Of a DNA stretch of 64,000 nucleotides, positions 9,949-20,053 are shown piece by piece; position 1 is the stretch's first letter; each line of letters opens with the position of its first letter. A model generated the notes under the pieces. That model searched no databases. It saw nothing but the letters and a program-made list of their open reading frames with translations, and was not told the origin of the DNA. Source of the stretch: Astrocystis sublimbata (lineage: Eukaryota > Ascomycota > Sordariomycetes > Xylariales > Xylariaceae); NCBI GenBank assembly GCA_022453515.1, contig JAJNNY010000006.1, positions 1,054,001 through 1,118,000 on the forward strand, given 5' to 3'. The position numbers were made by a program, and so were the translations under genes.

Positions 9949-11484
9949 TCATATGTCACAACCATCCGCGCCCTCTAATGTGTAGTCGTCGCCATCTCCA
10001 TTCGGCTTGTAGATGACCTGAGGGGCAAACCAATCGGCAAACTCCTTTCTCTCTTTCTTCCAAGAGATGCAGAACGCTGCTCGGCTGTGTAGCACGGACT
10101 CGGTGCTCAATCGCAACCTGATCTCTTCCACGCACTCTCGAAGCCCACCGACGTTCTCCTCATCCTTGGCGAACTGCGTCCGCTCGACCGGTAGCATGAT
10201 GCGCAGCGTGGGAGCAATGTCACGCGGCTCCTTCTCCTTGGCGGCGCGTGTCGACCGCGAACACCTTCTAGCGTTTCTTTTCGCATCTTCCTCGTTGTAT
10301 TGCACAACTTCTCGAGTGGAGACCACCAAGCCGTAGGTGTTGTCGAGACTGCCCCAGGGATACCACCTGCCGTGGTTGAGCTGAACTTCCTTGATCCAGT
10401 GCTTGACGACTATCCGCCGAATGTCGAGCCCGAATGCGTTTGCGAGCAGGCTCTTTGTGGTTTCTTTGCATTGGCTCTTGTTTGGGCCGCAGCGCACTTC
10501 CTGCTTCACATCTTCCAAGGTCCTGTACAAGTTGCCCGGTTTCATGTCGGGGCGCTCTCTCTGGCTCGCCTGGTCGGGATATGTAATCAACTTTGAACTC
10601 CCGTTCTGTGGGTCGCCGTGGTATTCCGTCTCCGGGCTATTGTCCGCATGCTCCTCCTCGTACATCACAAGTCTTGGTACTAGATGATCCGGATCCGTTG
10701 ATTCGTATACCATACCAGGCTCGAACTTCCACGACAACTTCTGGGTCCTGAATTTATAAGCAGGTCGCATGTGTCTTCCGCACTTTGTCCAGGTATCGTG
10801 AATGGCTTCGATGATTTCTCTCGCCGCCGTGCGAGTCGGTAGAAAAGGCAAAGTGACCTCGACATGAGGAGCGCAGTAGAAGTGTTCTTGGGGCCCTGGC
10901 CGCGATTTGTATTCTCTCCAAGTATCCCGCTTATCGAAGCGGTAGATTGTTGCCTTGCATTGGGCTTCGTCGGGGTCCCGGATCCGAAGTATGTTTCGGG
11001 TTATGACTTTCACGGAATCCAGCATACCCCCATACAGATGCTGGCACATCTGTAGTAGCAGGATGTATGGAATAGGTTCTGGTTGCTTTGTTGGGTACCG
11101 GTTCATCCTCTCCAGAATTGCAGCAACAGCTGGCGATTTCTTTTTGGCCTTCGCAAGCTCAACGCCCAGAATACTGCTGCAGTGATTTATGGAGGGTGTC
11201 GTAGTCGTGTCGAGGCATCTCTGATCTCCATGGTGTATTGCGCGGGTGCAATGACTGTAGCTGGAGTCGAGGTACTCATATGGGGGACTTGGAGTTGGTT
11301 GATGAGCGTGTAGTAGTGGAGAAGAACATGGCGGAGGAGAGCGTAGACGTCGGGGAGTTGACGACGACCGAGATCTTGAGATAGGGATGGGGATGGGAAT
11401 GGGGATATTTGGTGGAGATCGAGAATATTGTTGGAGGTTTGCAAGTTGAGAGAGATGCACGAAGTTTGGCGGCGGATATGACAT
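9949..11484 (-). CDS. hypothetical protein, 511 residues, basic and charged
   Basis: A single uninterrupted frame. The first true ATG is at 11484, after a CT-rich leader; the open frame continues upstream without another ATG. The first 100 residues are low-complexity, rich in Pro, Ser, Arg and Ile, with alternating IP and RS pairs. From about residue 120 the protein is globular, with hydrophobic helices, many Lys/Arg/Glu residues and aromatic-rich stretches such as WKFEPGMVYE and HGRWYPWG. A basic patch (KRNARRCSRSTRAAKEK) lies about 110 residues before the end. No catalytic motif, signal peptide or membrane segment is apparent and I do not recognise the family. The length and steady codon use make it a likely real gene, probably lineage-restricted. 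Confidence 0.7.
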   Translation of the reverse strand: MSYPPPNFVHLSQLANLQQYSRSPPNIPIPIPIPISRSRSSSTPRRLRSPPPCSSPLLHAHQPTPSPPYEYLDSSYSHCTRAIHHGDQRCLDTTTTPSINHCSSILGVELAKAKKKSPAVAAILERMNRYPTKQPEPIPYILLLQMCQHLYGGMLDSVKVITRNILRIRDPDEAQCKATIYRFDKRDTWREYKSRPGPQEHFYCAPHVEVTLPFLPTRTAAREIIEAIHDTWTKCGRHMRPAYKFRTQKLSWKFEPGMVYESTDPDHLVPRLVMYEEEHADNSPETEYHGDPQNGSSKLITYPDQASQRERPDMKPGNLYRTLEDVKQEVRCGPNKSQCKETTKSLLANAFGLDIRRIVVKHWIKEVQLNHGRWYPWGSLDNTYGLVVSTREVVQYNEEDAKRNARRCSRSTRAAKEKEPRDIAPTLRIMLPVERTQFAKDEENVGGLRECVEEIRLRLSTESVLHSRAAFCISWKKERKEFADWFAPQVIYKPNGDGDDYTLEGADGCDI

Positions 11485-13047
11485 TGCGCCAATAGCAGGG
11501 TGCACGAGAAAGGGAAGGGGTCTTTCGTCGATGGATGTGGGGAGTGTTAGTGTTGATGGGGGATGGATAGAACAGAGGATGGGGGATGGAAAGAGAGGCT
11601 GATTGATATTGATATACAAGAAGTGGTGTGGAATAGTCTCATTCTGGTCTCATTCTCGTCTCATCATTCGGGTGGGTGCAGGCTCTCCCATGCGCAGGCA
11701 AAGACATGTTTGCCATTTGCCATTTTGGCCTTCACGGGGCTGCAAATCGAATAGCTACGGATGGTTGCGCAACCCGCCAGACGTGGGATGGCCGGCGCCA
11801 TTCCTTGTGCTCAGGGGCAGGTCAGGCTGTGACGAAGACCGATCTACCATGACAGCTAAACCCACGCGTGGTGGCACACAAGCGTCTATTTTGCTGGGTT
11901 TCGGCACCACGTGTTGCCACAGCTGAGTCCGGCGCCCCCGCGGGTTACTATTTGGTGCCTGGGCGAGCACTGGGCAGATGGTCGCATCCAATGACTTGGG
12001 GGGGAGCACGTGCCCATCGCATCAGTCCAAAGTTGAATCTACTTACACAGCGCTGGGGTACTCCCTCGCGATAGCTATAAGGTTGGCTTCTGCCCTGGGC
12101 CTGGCATGTGAAGGCAGATCCATACAACGTCTCTTGTCGCATTCGTTCTTGGTTGACAACAATCGCGAACCTGACCCCAAACAGAACGCAATGTAGTAGT
12201 ACTCTGCAGACAGACAGACCTAGCAGAGATTATTGCGTGCATGAGTAGAGCTGCATGGCAAATCTATACTTGGCGCGCCTGGGGTTTCCGCTGCCCTGTC
12301 CTGCCTGTATCTCTCCTATGGCGACCGCTTTACGCACCACACCATTTCAACAACCAATATGTCAATTCCAAGGGCGTTGGTGTTGGCATGCTCGCTACGT
12401 CATAACCCAAATGAGAATAGGTAGGTATTGGCATCTAATTCGGGCTCAGGCGAATCCCGGCCTATCAGATGTTCAACCATGGCTTCGCATTGCCAGCACC
12501 CAAATCTGATGTCGAAGCGTCTGTCAAACAGACGGTTTCCCCATCACTGTTGACGTGTATCCGAACTGCTACAATTTCTGTGACGCAGGCAACTTAGTCA
12601 GAGAGCCCGGGAAAGTGAAGAGAGCACTTCAAGGCTTGTGGAAGTCAGAAAAGCCTAGCGAGCGATGATCGAAGCGGAACTGCTGGGACGGTACACAGGT
12701 AGCCGTAGATCCAGACCCATGTCTTACGATTATGAACCAGTTACTGTGAACCATTTGACTCATATCGAAGTTGGTCGACAGGGCATCTTTTGGAAGGCGT
12801 TCGTTCATTATCGTAGGTCATGGTAGCTCAGGCGTTTCGTCATAGTCAGTGACCTTACAGCGAAGCTTGATCTACACGAAACCCTGCCTAGATGAATCTG
12901 TCAATGGACTTCCGTGACTGCGACTACATCATAGCTTGGCATATACTTACAACTTGTGCACGAAGACGCGCCTGTAGCTGTCTCTCGTGGCTGGACCGTG
13001 CCTTGGGAGCTGGTTTCCATTTCACCAACTCAGCCCGAGCTACGTGA
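11485..13047. other. intergenic region, nothing coding seen
   Basis: It begins with the promoter of the 511-residue gene; several overlapping frames of 60-107 codons on both strands lack any recognisable motif. No repeats beyond short dinucleotide runs. The right end is the 3' flank of the HAD phosphatase gene. Confidence 0.5.
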
Positions 13048-14073
13048 TTACGAAAAGACAAACGTAGATCCTATGACTTCCTCAAAGCTTGAGGCCCAGA
13101 CCAGCTCATCGCCCGCTTTGGCTTCTTGCACGTGCGGAACGCTCTTCCCAACCCTCCTCAACGTGCTAATCAGCGACGATTTCTCATGGTCGTTGGCGAT
13201 CACGACGCCCCGGGTCGCCTCGAGCAGGCATTCCATATCCGTCGTTGAGTCTCCGAAGTAGAAGAATGGCCTGTCTCCCGCGTCCTGTCTGCGCAGCACT
13301 TCTGAGACTGCATCACGCTTATCGCAGGAATTCGTGAGGTTCCGCCCCTCACCTCTTGAAGGAGATCCCTCGATATCGTCTGCGTCAACGAGCAAGCCGT
13401 CTCCAGCGAGCACTCCCGGCCCAAGCACGACACCATCGTCCTCGCGGACCTCGTTCGCAAAGACGCAGAGCTCACCTTCTGCGAAGCCGCACGCGCCTTC
13501 GATGAACGCGGCCGACCAGTTCACCGAGACGACGTTGACCCGCCAGCCCCTAGCCAGAGCGGCGCGCACAAAGTCGGCGAAGCCGGGACGCAGGGAAACA
13601 GTGCCGTCGCGCACGAGCTCGCGTCCGGCCTCGCGGAAGATGTCCGGGCCGATGCCCCGGAACAGTGCGCACTCGTTGATGCGTCCTAGCGACCTCGTCT
13701 CGACATGCTTCTGCGAGCGCAGGAACACGACCTCGTCTTCTACGCAAAGGCGGTCTGAGGCGCAGGGTACGTACGAGGAGGCGTGTGATTTGTATTCCGA
13801 TATGTACGTCTTAACTACGTCATCCCAGCGAGAGGGAAGGTCTTTGTTCCCCGTTCTATGTTCTCGAGGCACAGCCTCTTCTGTTATGGCGTCGTGATGT
13901 CCTTGCGTAGAGATAGAGGTAGAAGTAGAGGTGGACGAGCGACCCTGTGTGAGGTCATCTGAACCGTCGCCATGTGTCCTGTGCTTGGACTGGAAGCGCA
14001 GTGCAAAGTTGGCGAGATGGGTAACTGTGTCCTCGGTTGTAATTGTTCCATCGAAATCCAGAAAGACACTCAT
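13048..14073 (-). CDS. HAD-superfamily phosphatase, phosphoserine phosphatase-like
   Basis: A 341-residue intronless protein. It opens with FLDFDGTIT: Asp6 is the expected nucleophile and Asp8 the acid/base of HAD motif I. Near the C-terminus YFGDSTTDMECL supplies the acidic motif IV (GD-x3-D), followed by a hydrophobic strand GVVIAND. A cap region lies between, with RPGFADFVRAA and WRVNVVSVNWS giving the motif II Ser/Thr context. The arrangement resembles fungal putative phosphatases related to phosphoserine phosphatase and the methionine-salvage enzyme MtnX. A low-complexity Ser/Thr-rich insertion of about 30 residues follows motif I. The substrate cannot be read from sequence. The start is the first ATG and lies only five residues before the nucleophile. 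Confidence 0.85.
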   Translation of the reverse strand: MSVFLDFDGTITTEDTVTHLANFALRFQSKHRTHGDGSDDLTQGRSSTSTSTSISTQGHHDAITEEAVPREHRTGNKDLPSRWDDVVKTYISEYKSHASSYVPCASDRLCVEDEVVFLRSQKHVETRSLGRINECALFRGIGPDIFREAGRELVRDGTVSLRPGFADFVRAALARGWRVNVVSVNWSAAFIEGACGFAEGELCVFANEVREDDGVVLGPGVLAGDGLLVDADDIEGSPSRGEGRNLTNSCDKRDAVSEVLRRQDAGDRPFFYFGDSTTDMECLLEATRGVVIANDHEKSSLISTLRRVGKSVPHVQEAKAGDELVWASSFEEVIGSTFVFS

Positions 14074-14727
14074 CTTTCCGTGGGAGGCTTGGTTTAAATC
14101 ATACCAGCTCTCACTTGATACGATCTAGGAAATGAAGTACTGAAATGCTGTGCTGGTCTGAGGTACGCATAATCGTGTGTACATGTAAGTAAATTGGAAG
14201 GCAGAGGGATGGAGCAAGACGAGCGGGGTATGATTGGACAGGCAAGTGCCCTCCCTTAGGTAGGTACATAAGCCTTTAGAGTGACTGGACACGACTTAAG
14301 CGGGTACCTATCAGCTACAAGAAGCATGATGATTGAACAAATGGCAATTTCACAACAAAGTTATTGCACAAGATAAGACCTGACTGTGATCCACGCATGT
14401 AGATTCCGTCCAAACTTGTTTGTGTGTGTGTATGCGGATGCGCTATGCCAGCTATGGATAAATCGAGCCGTCCTCAATTCGAACGACCTCAGATCAGGTA
14501 TGAAATCATGTAAGAAGTTCGACATCGACGCTATTCTCTTCCGTAGTGCCTCGAAGTATTTCCTCTTCCACATGGAACATGACTTCAGGTCTGAGTTTAT
14601 TTTCTAAGGGTATCTTTTTAGTACTGTAGACAAGACAAAACCATAACAACAAATGCCAATAATGTACAAATTAAAACCGCCAATCAATTCTACGCGATTC
14701 TGTTGTGTGGCGCATTGTCGACGACCA
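14074..14727. other. intergenic region
   Basis: Promoter of the HAD phosphatase on the left and 3' flank of TFIIF beta on the right. Contains TTAGGTAGGTACATA near 14258. No supported gene; short frames at 14361-14607 on both strands were dismissed. Confidence 0.5.
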
Positions 14728-16049
14728 TTACCCTGCTTCTGGCTTCACGTCCTCCATTTCGATATTATCGTCGTCACCGTCGAAGTCCGAGTCATTAGTC
14801 TCCGGGCTTGGAGGTGCGCCTTCGATGGACTGCATATTAAGTCGTTTATACTCTGGCTTCAGCTCCCAGTAGTTTGCAAAGGGGCCAGATTTATGTAAAA
14901 CAGCGAGCTCTTCCAGGTTCTCACGCAACCATGCCTCTGGCTGAAGCAGGTGCTGCTTAAAGCCCTTAAGAGGCCAGTAGGCATATTTGTCGAAACATTG
15001 GAAGATGCGGTCGCGCAGCTCGCTCTGAGGCAGGCGGGCGGCCTTCTCTTCCTTCTGCTTCTTGCCCTTCTTCTGTTCTGGGGCGGCATGCTATGCGAGT
15101 CATTAGCATGGTTCGCATTGTCTTGGGCGACAGACTTACCGCGATCTTGGTGAATCGTTCTTGAGTCACATGTGCGCCGGCCTGGATGACTCCACTGGGA
15201 TCGAAAGAGTTTATAATGCTGGTGGAAACCTTCGGCTTCATTGCATCGTCGTTCATCGTCTTTAGCATATGCTTTGTCTCATCTGTCCAGACTGGCATGC
15301 AGTTGATTTCACGGCTAAACTTGCCAGCTAAAGTCGTTTTTTCTTCCCATACTGTCAGCATGAACGCCAGTAATAAAAGCCAGTACTCGAAAGTAGAAGG
15401 GAAGGGGGTACTGACTGGGGATGGCCTTCCTATAACGGGGCTGGTACTTCTGCTTCTTGACACCAGCCTCTGGCTGGGTCTTATCCCCCGGTCGTTGCTG
15501 CTGTTGCTCTTGTCTGCGGCGAAGGTGAGGGGGCAGGTTGCTATTGGCGCCATGGGATCTGGACTTGAAACCTGGCAGGTCTTGTTCGGTGAACATGAAC
15601 GAGTTGGCCAAGTTCATATCCCTGGCCTCCAGCGTATATTCCTTGGGAATGGTCTGATGACTGGGCTTCGTATGATCTAGCAGCAACGCCATCTTTTCCT
15701 ACAGGGCACAAGTCAGACTCTATAGGCAGATTGTTGTGTTCGACAGGCAACGCACAGTGGGGCGGCCATCCTTGCCGACCTCAATCCATTTGCGCACTGT
15801 CCCTATGCGTATCTCCTCATCGTCGCCCATGCTGGCCCAGGCTTGGAAGAGGTATCTGGGCACATGGGTCAGGTAGACGTCGGCGCTAGAAGGGTTCGTG
15901 GAGGGGTTGAGGTCTTTGAACTCGAGATCGCCGGCGTCTTCGTAGATGTCGTCTTCATCCATCGCATCAGGCAAAGCGCCGATGGTATCGGGATCGGGCT
16001 TGATGGCGGGATCGGGTTTGATCATGGCTTCGGTCTTAACTGACGCCAT
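14728..16049 (-). CDS. tfg2: transcription initiation factor IIF, beta subunit (Tfg2/RAP30)
   Basis: Exons, in transcript order: 16049-15756, 15698-15416, 15342-15140, 15090-14728; together 379-380 residues in frame. The N-terminus is acidic with repeated KPDPA/IKPDPD. Exon 1 carries YLTHVPRYLFQAWA, the start of the dimerisation domain. Exon 2 ends in RKAIP, and the join gives RKAIP-KKTTLAGKF, matching the conserved Tfg2 linker. The last exon has the C-terminal winged helix with LKGFKQHLLQPEAWLRENL, LEELAVLHKSGPFANYW and LKPEYK, diagnostic of the family, then an acidic tail. TFIIF pairs Tfg1 and Tfg2, binds RNA polymerase II and stabilises the preinitiation complex in the nucleus. A Pro/Gln/Arg-rich insertion (RRRQEQQQQR) precedes the linker. 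The gene shares an 1158-base divergent promoter with the CCCH gene. Confidence 0.93.
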
Positions 16050-17207
16050 CGTGACAGGCCGAGATACCCGGGAACAAGGCAAGCGTCGAGGTTCAGAGAT
16101 CTGGAGTCGGAAGGAGTGAGTGGATCTCGGATTGGGCGGGTGACTGTCAAGGTAGGCCTTGACTTGGTGCGGTTATGTGCTGGGCTGAGTTCGTGTTTGG
16201 TTGACGTTGAAGTGAAATGGGTGGTGATGATGTAAAGGAAAGCGAAGCGCAGTCGCGCACACATGTACGCGCAGCGGGTAGCGGTACCTACCTACTAGCC
16301 TTGCCACTCGCCAGCCCTGGAGTGCTAGCGTCGTCCGCTTGCAGCGGCTCTAATAGGTACCTACCTCTTACCTCCTGTACCTTCTGATGCCCTTAGGGCA
16401 GTACCTGCCTGAGATGCTTGGGTAAGGCAGCCTGCACAGATGACCTATTACCTACATGTACCTCCTACATACCTACCAATACCTTGCCTTATCTCAATGT
16501 TAGTTGAAGGGACCATTTCTACTTTCAACAACCCAATTACATCCTCATTCCATCCCATTTGTGTTTTATGATACGCTACGATCAGCAATAGGATCGCGTT
16601 GCGCGCATTTCGTTCACTGATTTATCGATCAACTAGACACAGCATCAGAAGTACCAGTGATTGGTATTTGCCAGTCCGATCTACTGGGAAAATAGACACC
16701 ACTCGAACCTCCCGTCTTCCCACAATTGAACGTTGTAGTTGACATATCTTTTACGACGAGCAGCATCTCCGTAGCTACCCACCTGGTCACACGCTACCGA
16801 GTGCCGTTCAAGGTCTCAGGCCCCAGTCGAGAAGGAAGAGATTTGGAACGAGCGGATGAGGGGAACCTGTAGCTAGCCAACTTTCCTTTTCGCACTCACG
16901 CCTGAATCCTTTGTTGACATTGGGGTGCGCCTCCTGCCTGCTGTCCTGGCGTTTCGGTCTTGCGGTTGCGACATTTGTTCTTCTGGCTCTTTGAGCGACT
17001 GCCCAAAGCCTTGCGACAGGTACAACTTACGCAGTGGCAGTCGCAGTGGCAGTCGCATCGATCCACAACCATCAAACCCCACGTTCAACTCCCTTCCCTC
17101 TGTTCAGGACTTCTACCTTTGCCACTTCATCATCATCATAGGCTTTGCTGTCAACCTGGGCATTTTCTAACAGCGATAACGTTATCATCCAGCCTTAATT
17201 GCCCGCC
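16050..17207. other. divergent promoter region of TFIIF beta and the CCCH gene
   Basis: Both flanking genes point outward. The region holds several TACCTACC/AGGTACCTACCT tracts (16283-16300, 16351-16366, 16441-16485). A direct pair of CAGTGGCAGTCG units at 17033-17055 lies in the probable leader of the CCCH gene. No coding sequence is supported. Confidence 0.6.
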
Positions 17208-18810
17208 ATGTCCACCGCGGAGGACCAAGCGTTGAAAGACAAGATCGAGAAACTCAAAAGTGCGTTACACGATTGACAACTGGGTGATGATGATCAGTAC
17301 ATACTCATTGTTTCTCAGGCCTCATCAGTCGTCACCGAGAAGCCGAGAAGAATGGTGCCCCCCATGGTAAAGCTCTCTCAATCATACCAGTAGCAGTGGC
17401 ACACTCACATCGCGGATTTGCAGGCAATGGCAATGGCAACAGAGGCCTTCGATCAGCACCCTATCCCCAAGGATACCGTGGTCGAGGTAGACCTGTACCG
17501 ATGCACCGCAACAAGACGCTCGTCCTCAATGGAGCGTCTTCCGCTGCCTCTGTCGTTACACCCTCTGACCCCGAGAACCAGTCTCCGGATCCCACGACGG
17601 CCTCCTGGGTCACCAAGACCGACCGTCACCTTCAGCTGATTAATCGTAACGTATACGAACGGGAAACCCAGCAACGCGCCCAAGCGATCGAGCAAACCTA
17701 CAAGCAGAAACATATCAACAGAGATCATCGAGAGAAGGCCCATTTCATCAGAAATATGCAACAGGCTGGCAGGGATCCTTTCACTGTGACTTCAGGCTCG
17801 GCCAACCCAGGTTCGCGATATGAAGTCGAGGTCGATGGTGTTCGTTACTACGTCACGCAACAAGGAAGTAAGCTTGTCAAAGCTCCTGGTGAGTCTCACA
17901 AGCCCTTCCCACCCGTCCCATTGCTCAGAATTTGATAATTGCTCTATAGACGACCTGAATCCGCCAAACGCCACACCGAAGGTGACAACCGTGCATGGTG
18001 TCAAGTTCCATCGTACGAAGAACGGCAACCTCGTGAGGCACGGAATAGTACAGGCCCAGCGGTACGTCTGAACCCGTTCGGTTATCGTGCGATCTAACAT
18101 GGTCACAGACGCGCTGGTGGAGTTACGAAGGTCGACGAAAACTGCAAAGCCTTCTCATGGACGGGTATCTTCTTCCTCCAGATCAAGAAACGCTTGCCTC
18201 ACTACCTATCTCGAAGGAGGCAGTGTGGTAAGGCCCCCGAGGAATACACTAACATGACGCCTTAGGCACCTGCCCGAAAGGCCCTACCTGCCGATATATC
18301 CATGATGTCTCTAAGACGGCGATCTGTAAAACTTGGCTCCTGAAGGGTGACTGCCCCAGACGCGACGACTGCGATCTCTCACACGACATCACGGAAGAGA
18401 GAACGCCACTTTGCATGCACTTTGCCAATGGGAACTGCAACAACCCTTCCTGTTCGTACATACATGCTCAGCATTCCCCGACTGACCCGGTCTGCCGAAC
18501 ATTTGGCATATACGGGTACTGCGGAGAAGGCGCCAGATGCGCAGGGCGTCACGTCTTCGAGTGTCCTGATTTTAGCAACAAGGGCGTTTGTAATCTGAAG
18601 GGTTGTAAGCGACCTCATATCGAAAGGGCAAGTATGCTGCGCAAAGCAAGCAAACGAGCGTCTTCGCAGGATATGGATGACGTGTCCAGCGAGGACGAAG
18701 ACGTTGCGGACTCTGATGACGTGGATTCCGATGAGGTCGAAGAGTTCATCGGCCACGATGAAGTTGACCTGAGCTTTGCCGAGCAGAAGGACTTCATTGG
18801 TTTTTCATAA
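17208..18810 (+). CDS. five-finger CCCH zinc finger protein, Red5/ZC3H3 type
   Basis: Six exons: 17208-17259, 17319-17366, 17424-17888, 17950-18061, 18109-18164, 18266-18810; 425 residues, all joins in frame. The C-terminal half has five consecutive CCCH fingers starting with CKAFSWTGTC, CKTWLLKGDC, CMHFANGNC, CRTFGIYGYC and CPDFSNKGVC, each with a C-x(4-5)-C-x3-H ending. Finger 1 is C-x8-C-x5-C-x3-H and is split by intron 5, which confirms that splice. Five tandem fingers are characteristic of animal ZC3H3 and fission yeast Red5, nuclear proteins acting in poly(A) tail handling, mRNA export and exosome-linked RNA elimination (MTREC/NURS). The N-terminus has a short coiled segment and a Gly/Arg/Asn-rich stretch; the C-terminus is a Ser/Asp/Glu-rich acidic tail. 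Orthology is inferred from finger number and spacing. Confidence 0.85.
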
Positions 18811-20053
18811 GACGTATGGTTGCTGCTGACCCGATAGATCTAACATGTGACCTTGGGCACACTCGGCGGACAGCAGCCGGCGTGGTCTGCGACTCCGTGT
18901 CCTCTTGTTCGGACTATGCCGTCCCTGTGAAACCCTAGACTACATTGGGGCTGCACCTTGCGATGGGGGTAGAGAATGGAGCAAATGGTGGGCGTTGGAT
19001 GCCATGATCCTGGTGACCGTGATACCCATAGTTCACTGAGCTTAGACAAGAAAGCGAAACTGGAAGAAGAAAAGAAGAGAAGAAGAGGAAGAGCCGAAAA
19101 GAAAAGAAAAGAAGATAACTAGGCCTGTCTGCTGGCGATCCAATCAGAGGACTTAGTTTAATTCACGATAGTAATAAAATCAACGCTCTACGCCTGTTTC
19201 TGAATTAGGAGGAGTTGAGATAATTGTAGATTCGTGATTCGTGATTCGAATATATTGTTAGGTGAACTACAACTACAACTACCTGGCTCGCCTGGGAGTA
19301 GGCTTGGGTGCGGCTTGGAGGTGGCTATGAGTAGAACTTACTTAGCCACTGGGAGGGTATATCAACTCCACTTGCTTCGTTCGGCTTACGCTTGTAGCTC
19401 AGTAGGCAAGGTAGGTCCATACCTAACGTTTAGGTAGGTGCATAGATCCCCTCTCGACTTACACCACCTACCTCGCCTACATCTAGTATTCGGCATCTAC
19501 CGGGACCTGCCTACAACGGCCATCCATGATGGTAGTGGGAGAGGGGATTGGACGACAGCTGCTGAGCATGTCGAAAACGGGTGCCCCCCCAAGACGTCCA
19601 TCAAAGGCGCCGTCACGACTCAAGCAAGGCCAGTCGCATGCCCAGCTACATATAGGAGCATCAGACGCGCTGAGCCACCCCCGAATGGCAGATGAGTGGT
19701 TGGGTTGTCCACAAAGATGGAATCGACAAAGGGCCGGCGCATCAACCATGCTCGACAACCACTCATTCACTACCTGCCTGTACATTGCTGCTCTGCCTCT
19801 CTGTCTCTCTGGGATGGCGCCTGAGAGCGTAGGTAGGTGTGAATGATTACGAGCCAGACGAGATCGGGGGACGAGGGGGCTGCGGGCCACGGGCCAAAAG
19901 TGCATCGCCTCGCACCGCATCCGCATCCATCCCGTCACGCCTGTTGGTTATATAGCATCGTGCCAGCCCACACCATTCCACCTAACTGTCTGTTCACGCT
20001 TGGTCCCCAGCCGCGTACGTCATCAAATCGCATTGCACGATAGTAAGTAAGTC
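18811..20053. other. intergenic region between CCCH gene and Nif1-like gene
   Basis: Contains a purine-rich GAAGA tract (19055-19115), three overlapping ATTCGTG units (19230-19250) and TTTAGGTAGGTG (19429-19440). Frames of 67-151 codons on both strands at 19234-20043 show no domain. The last stretch is the promoter and leader of the Nif1-like gene, with GTAAGTAAGTC immediately before its ATG. Confidence 0.5.

Noticed and set aside
13200..13897. Long + and - strand frames antisense to or shifted in the HAD phosphatase
   Set aside because: They follow from its GC-rich third positions; only the called frame has HAD motifs.
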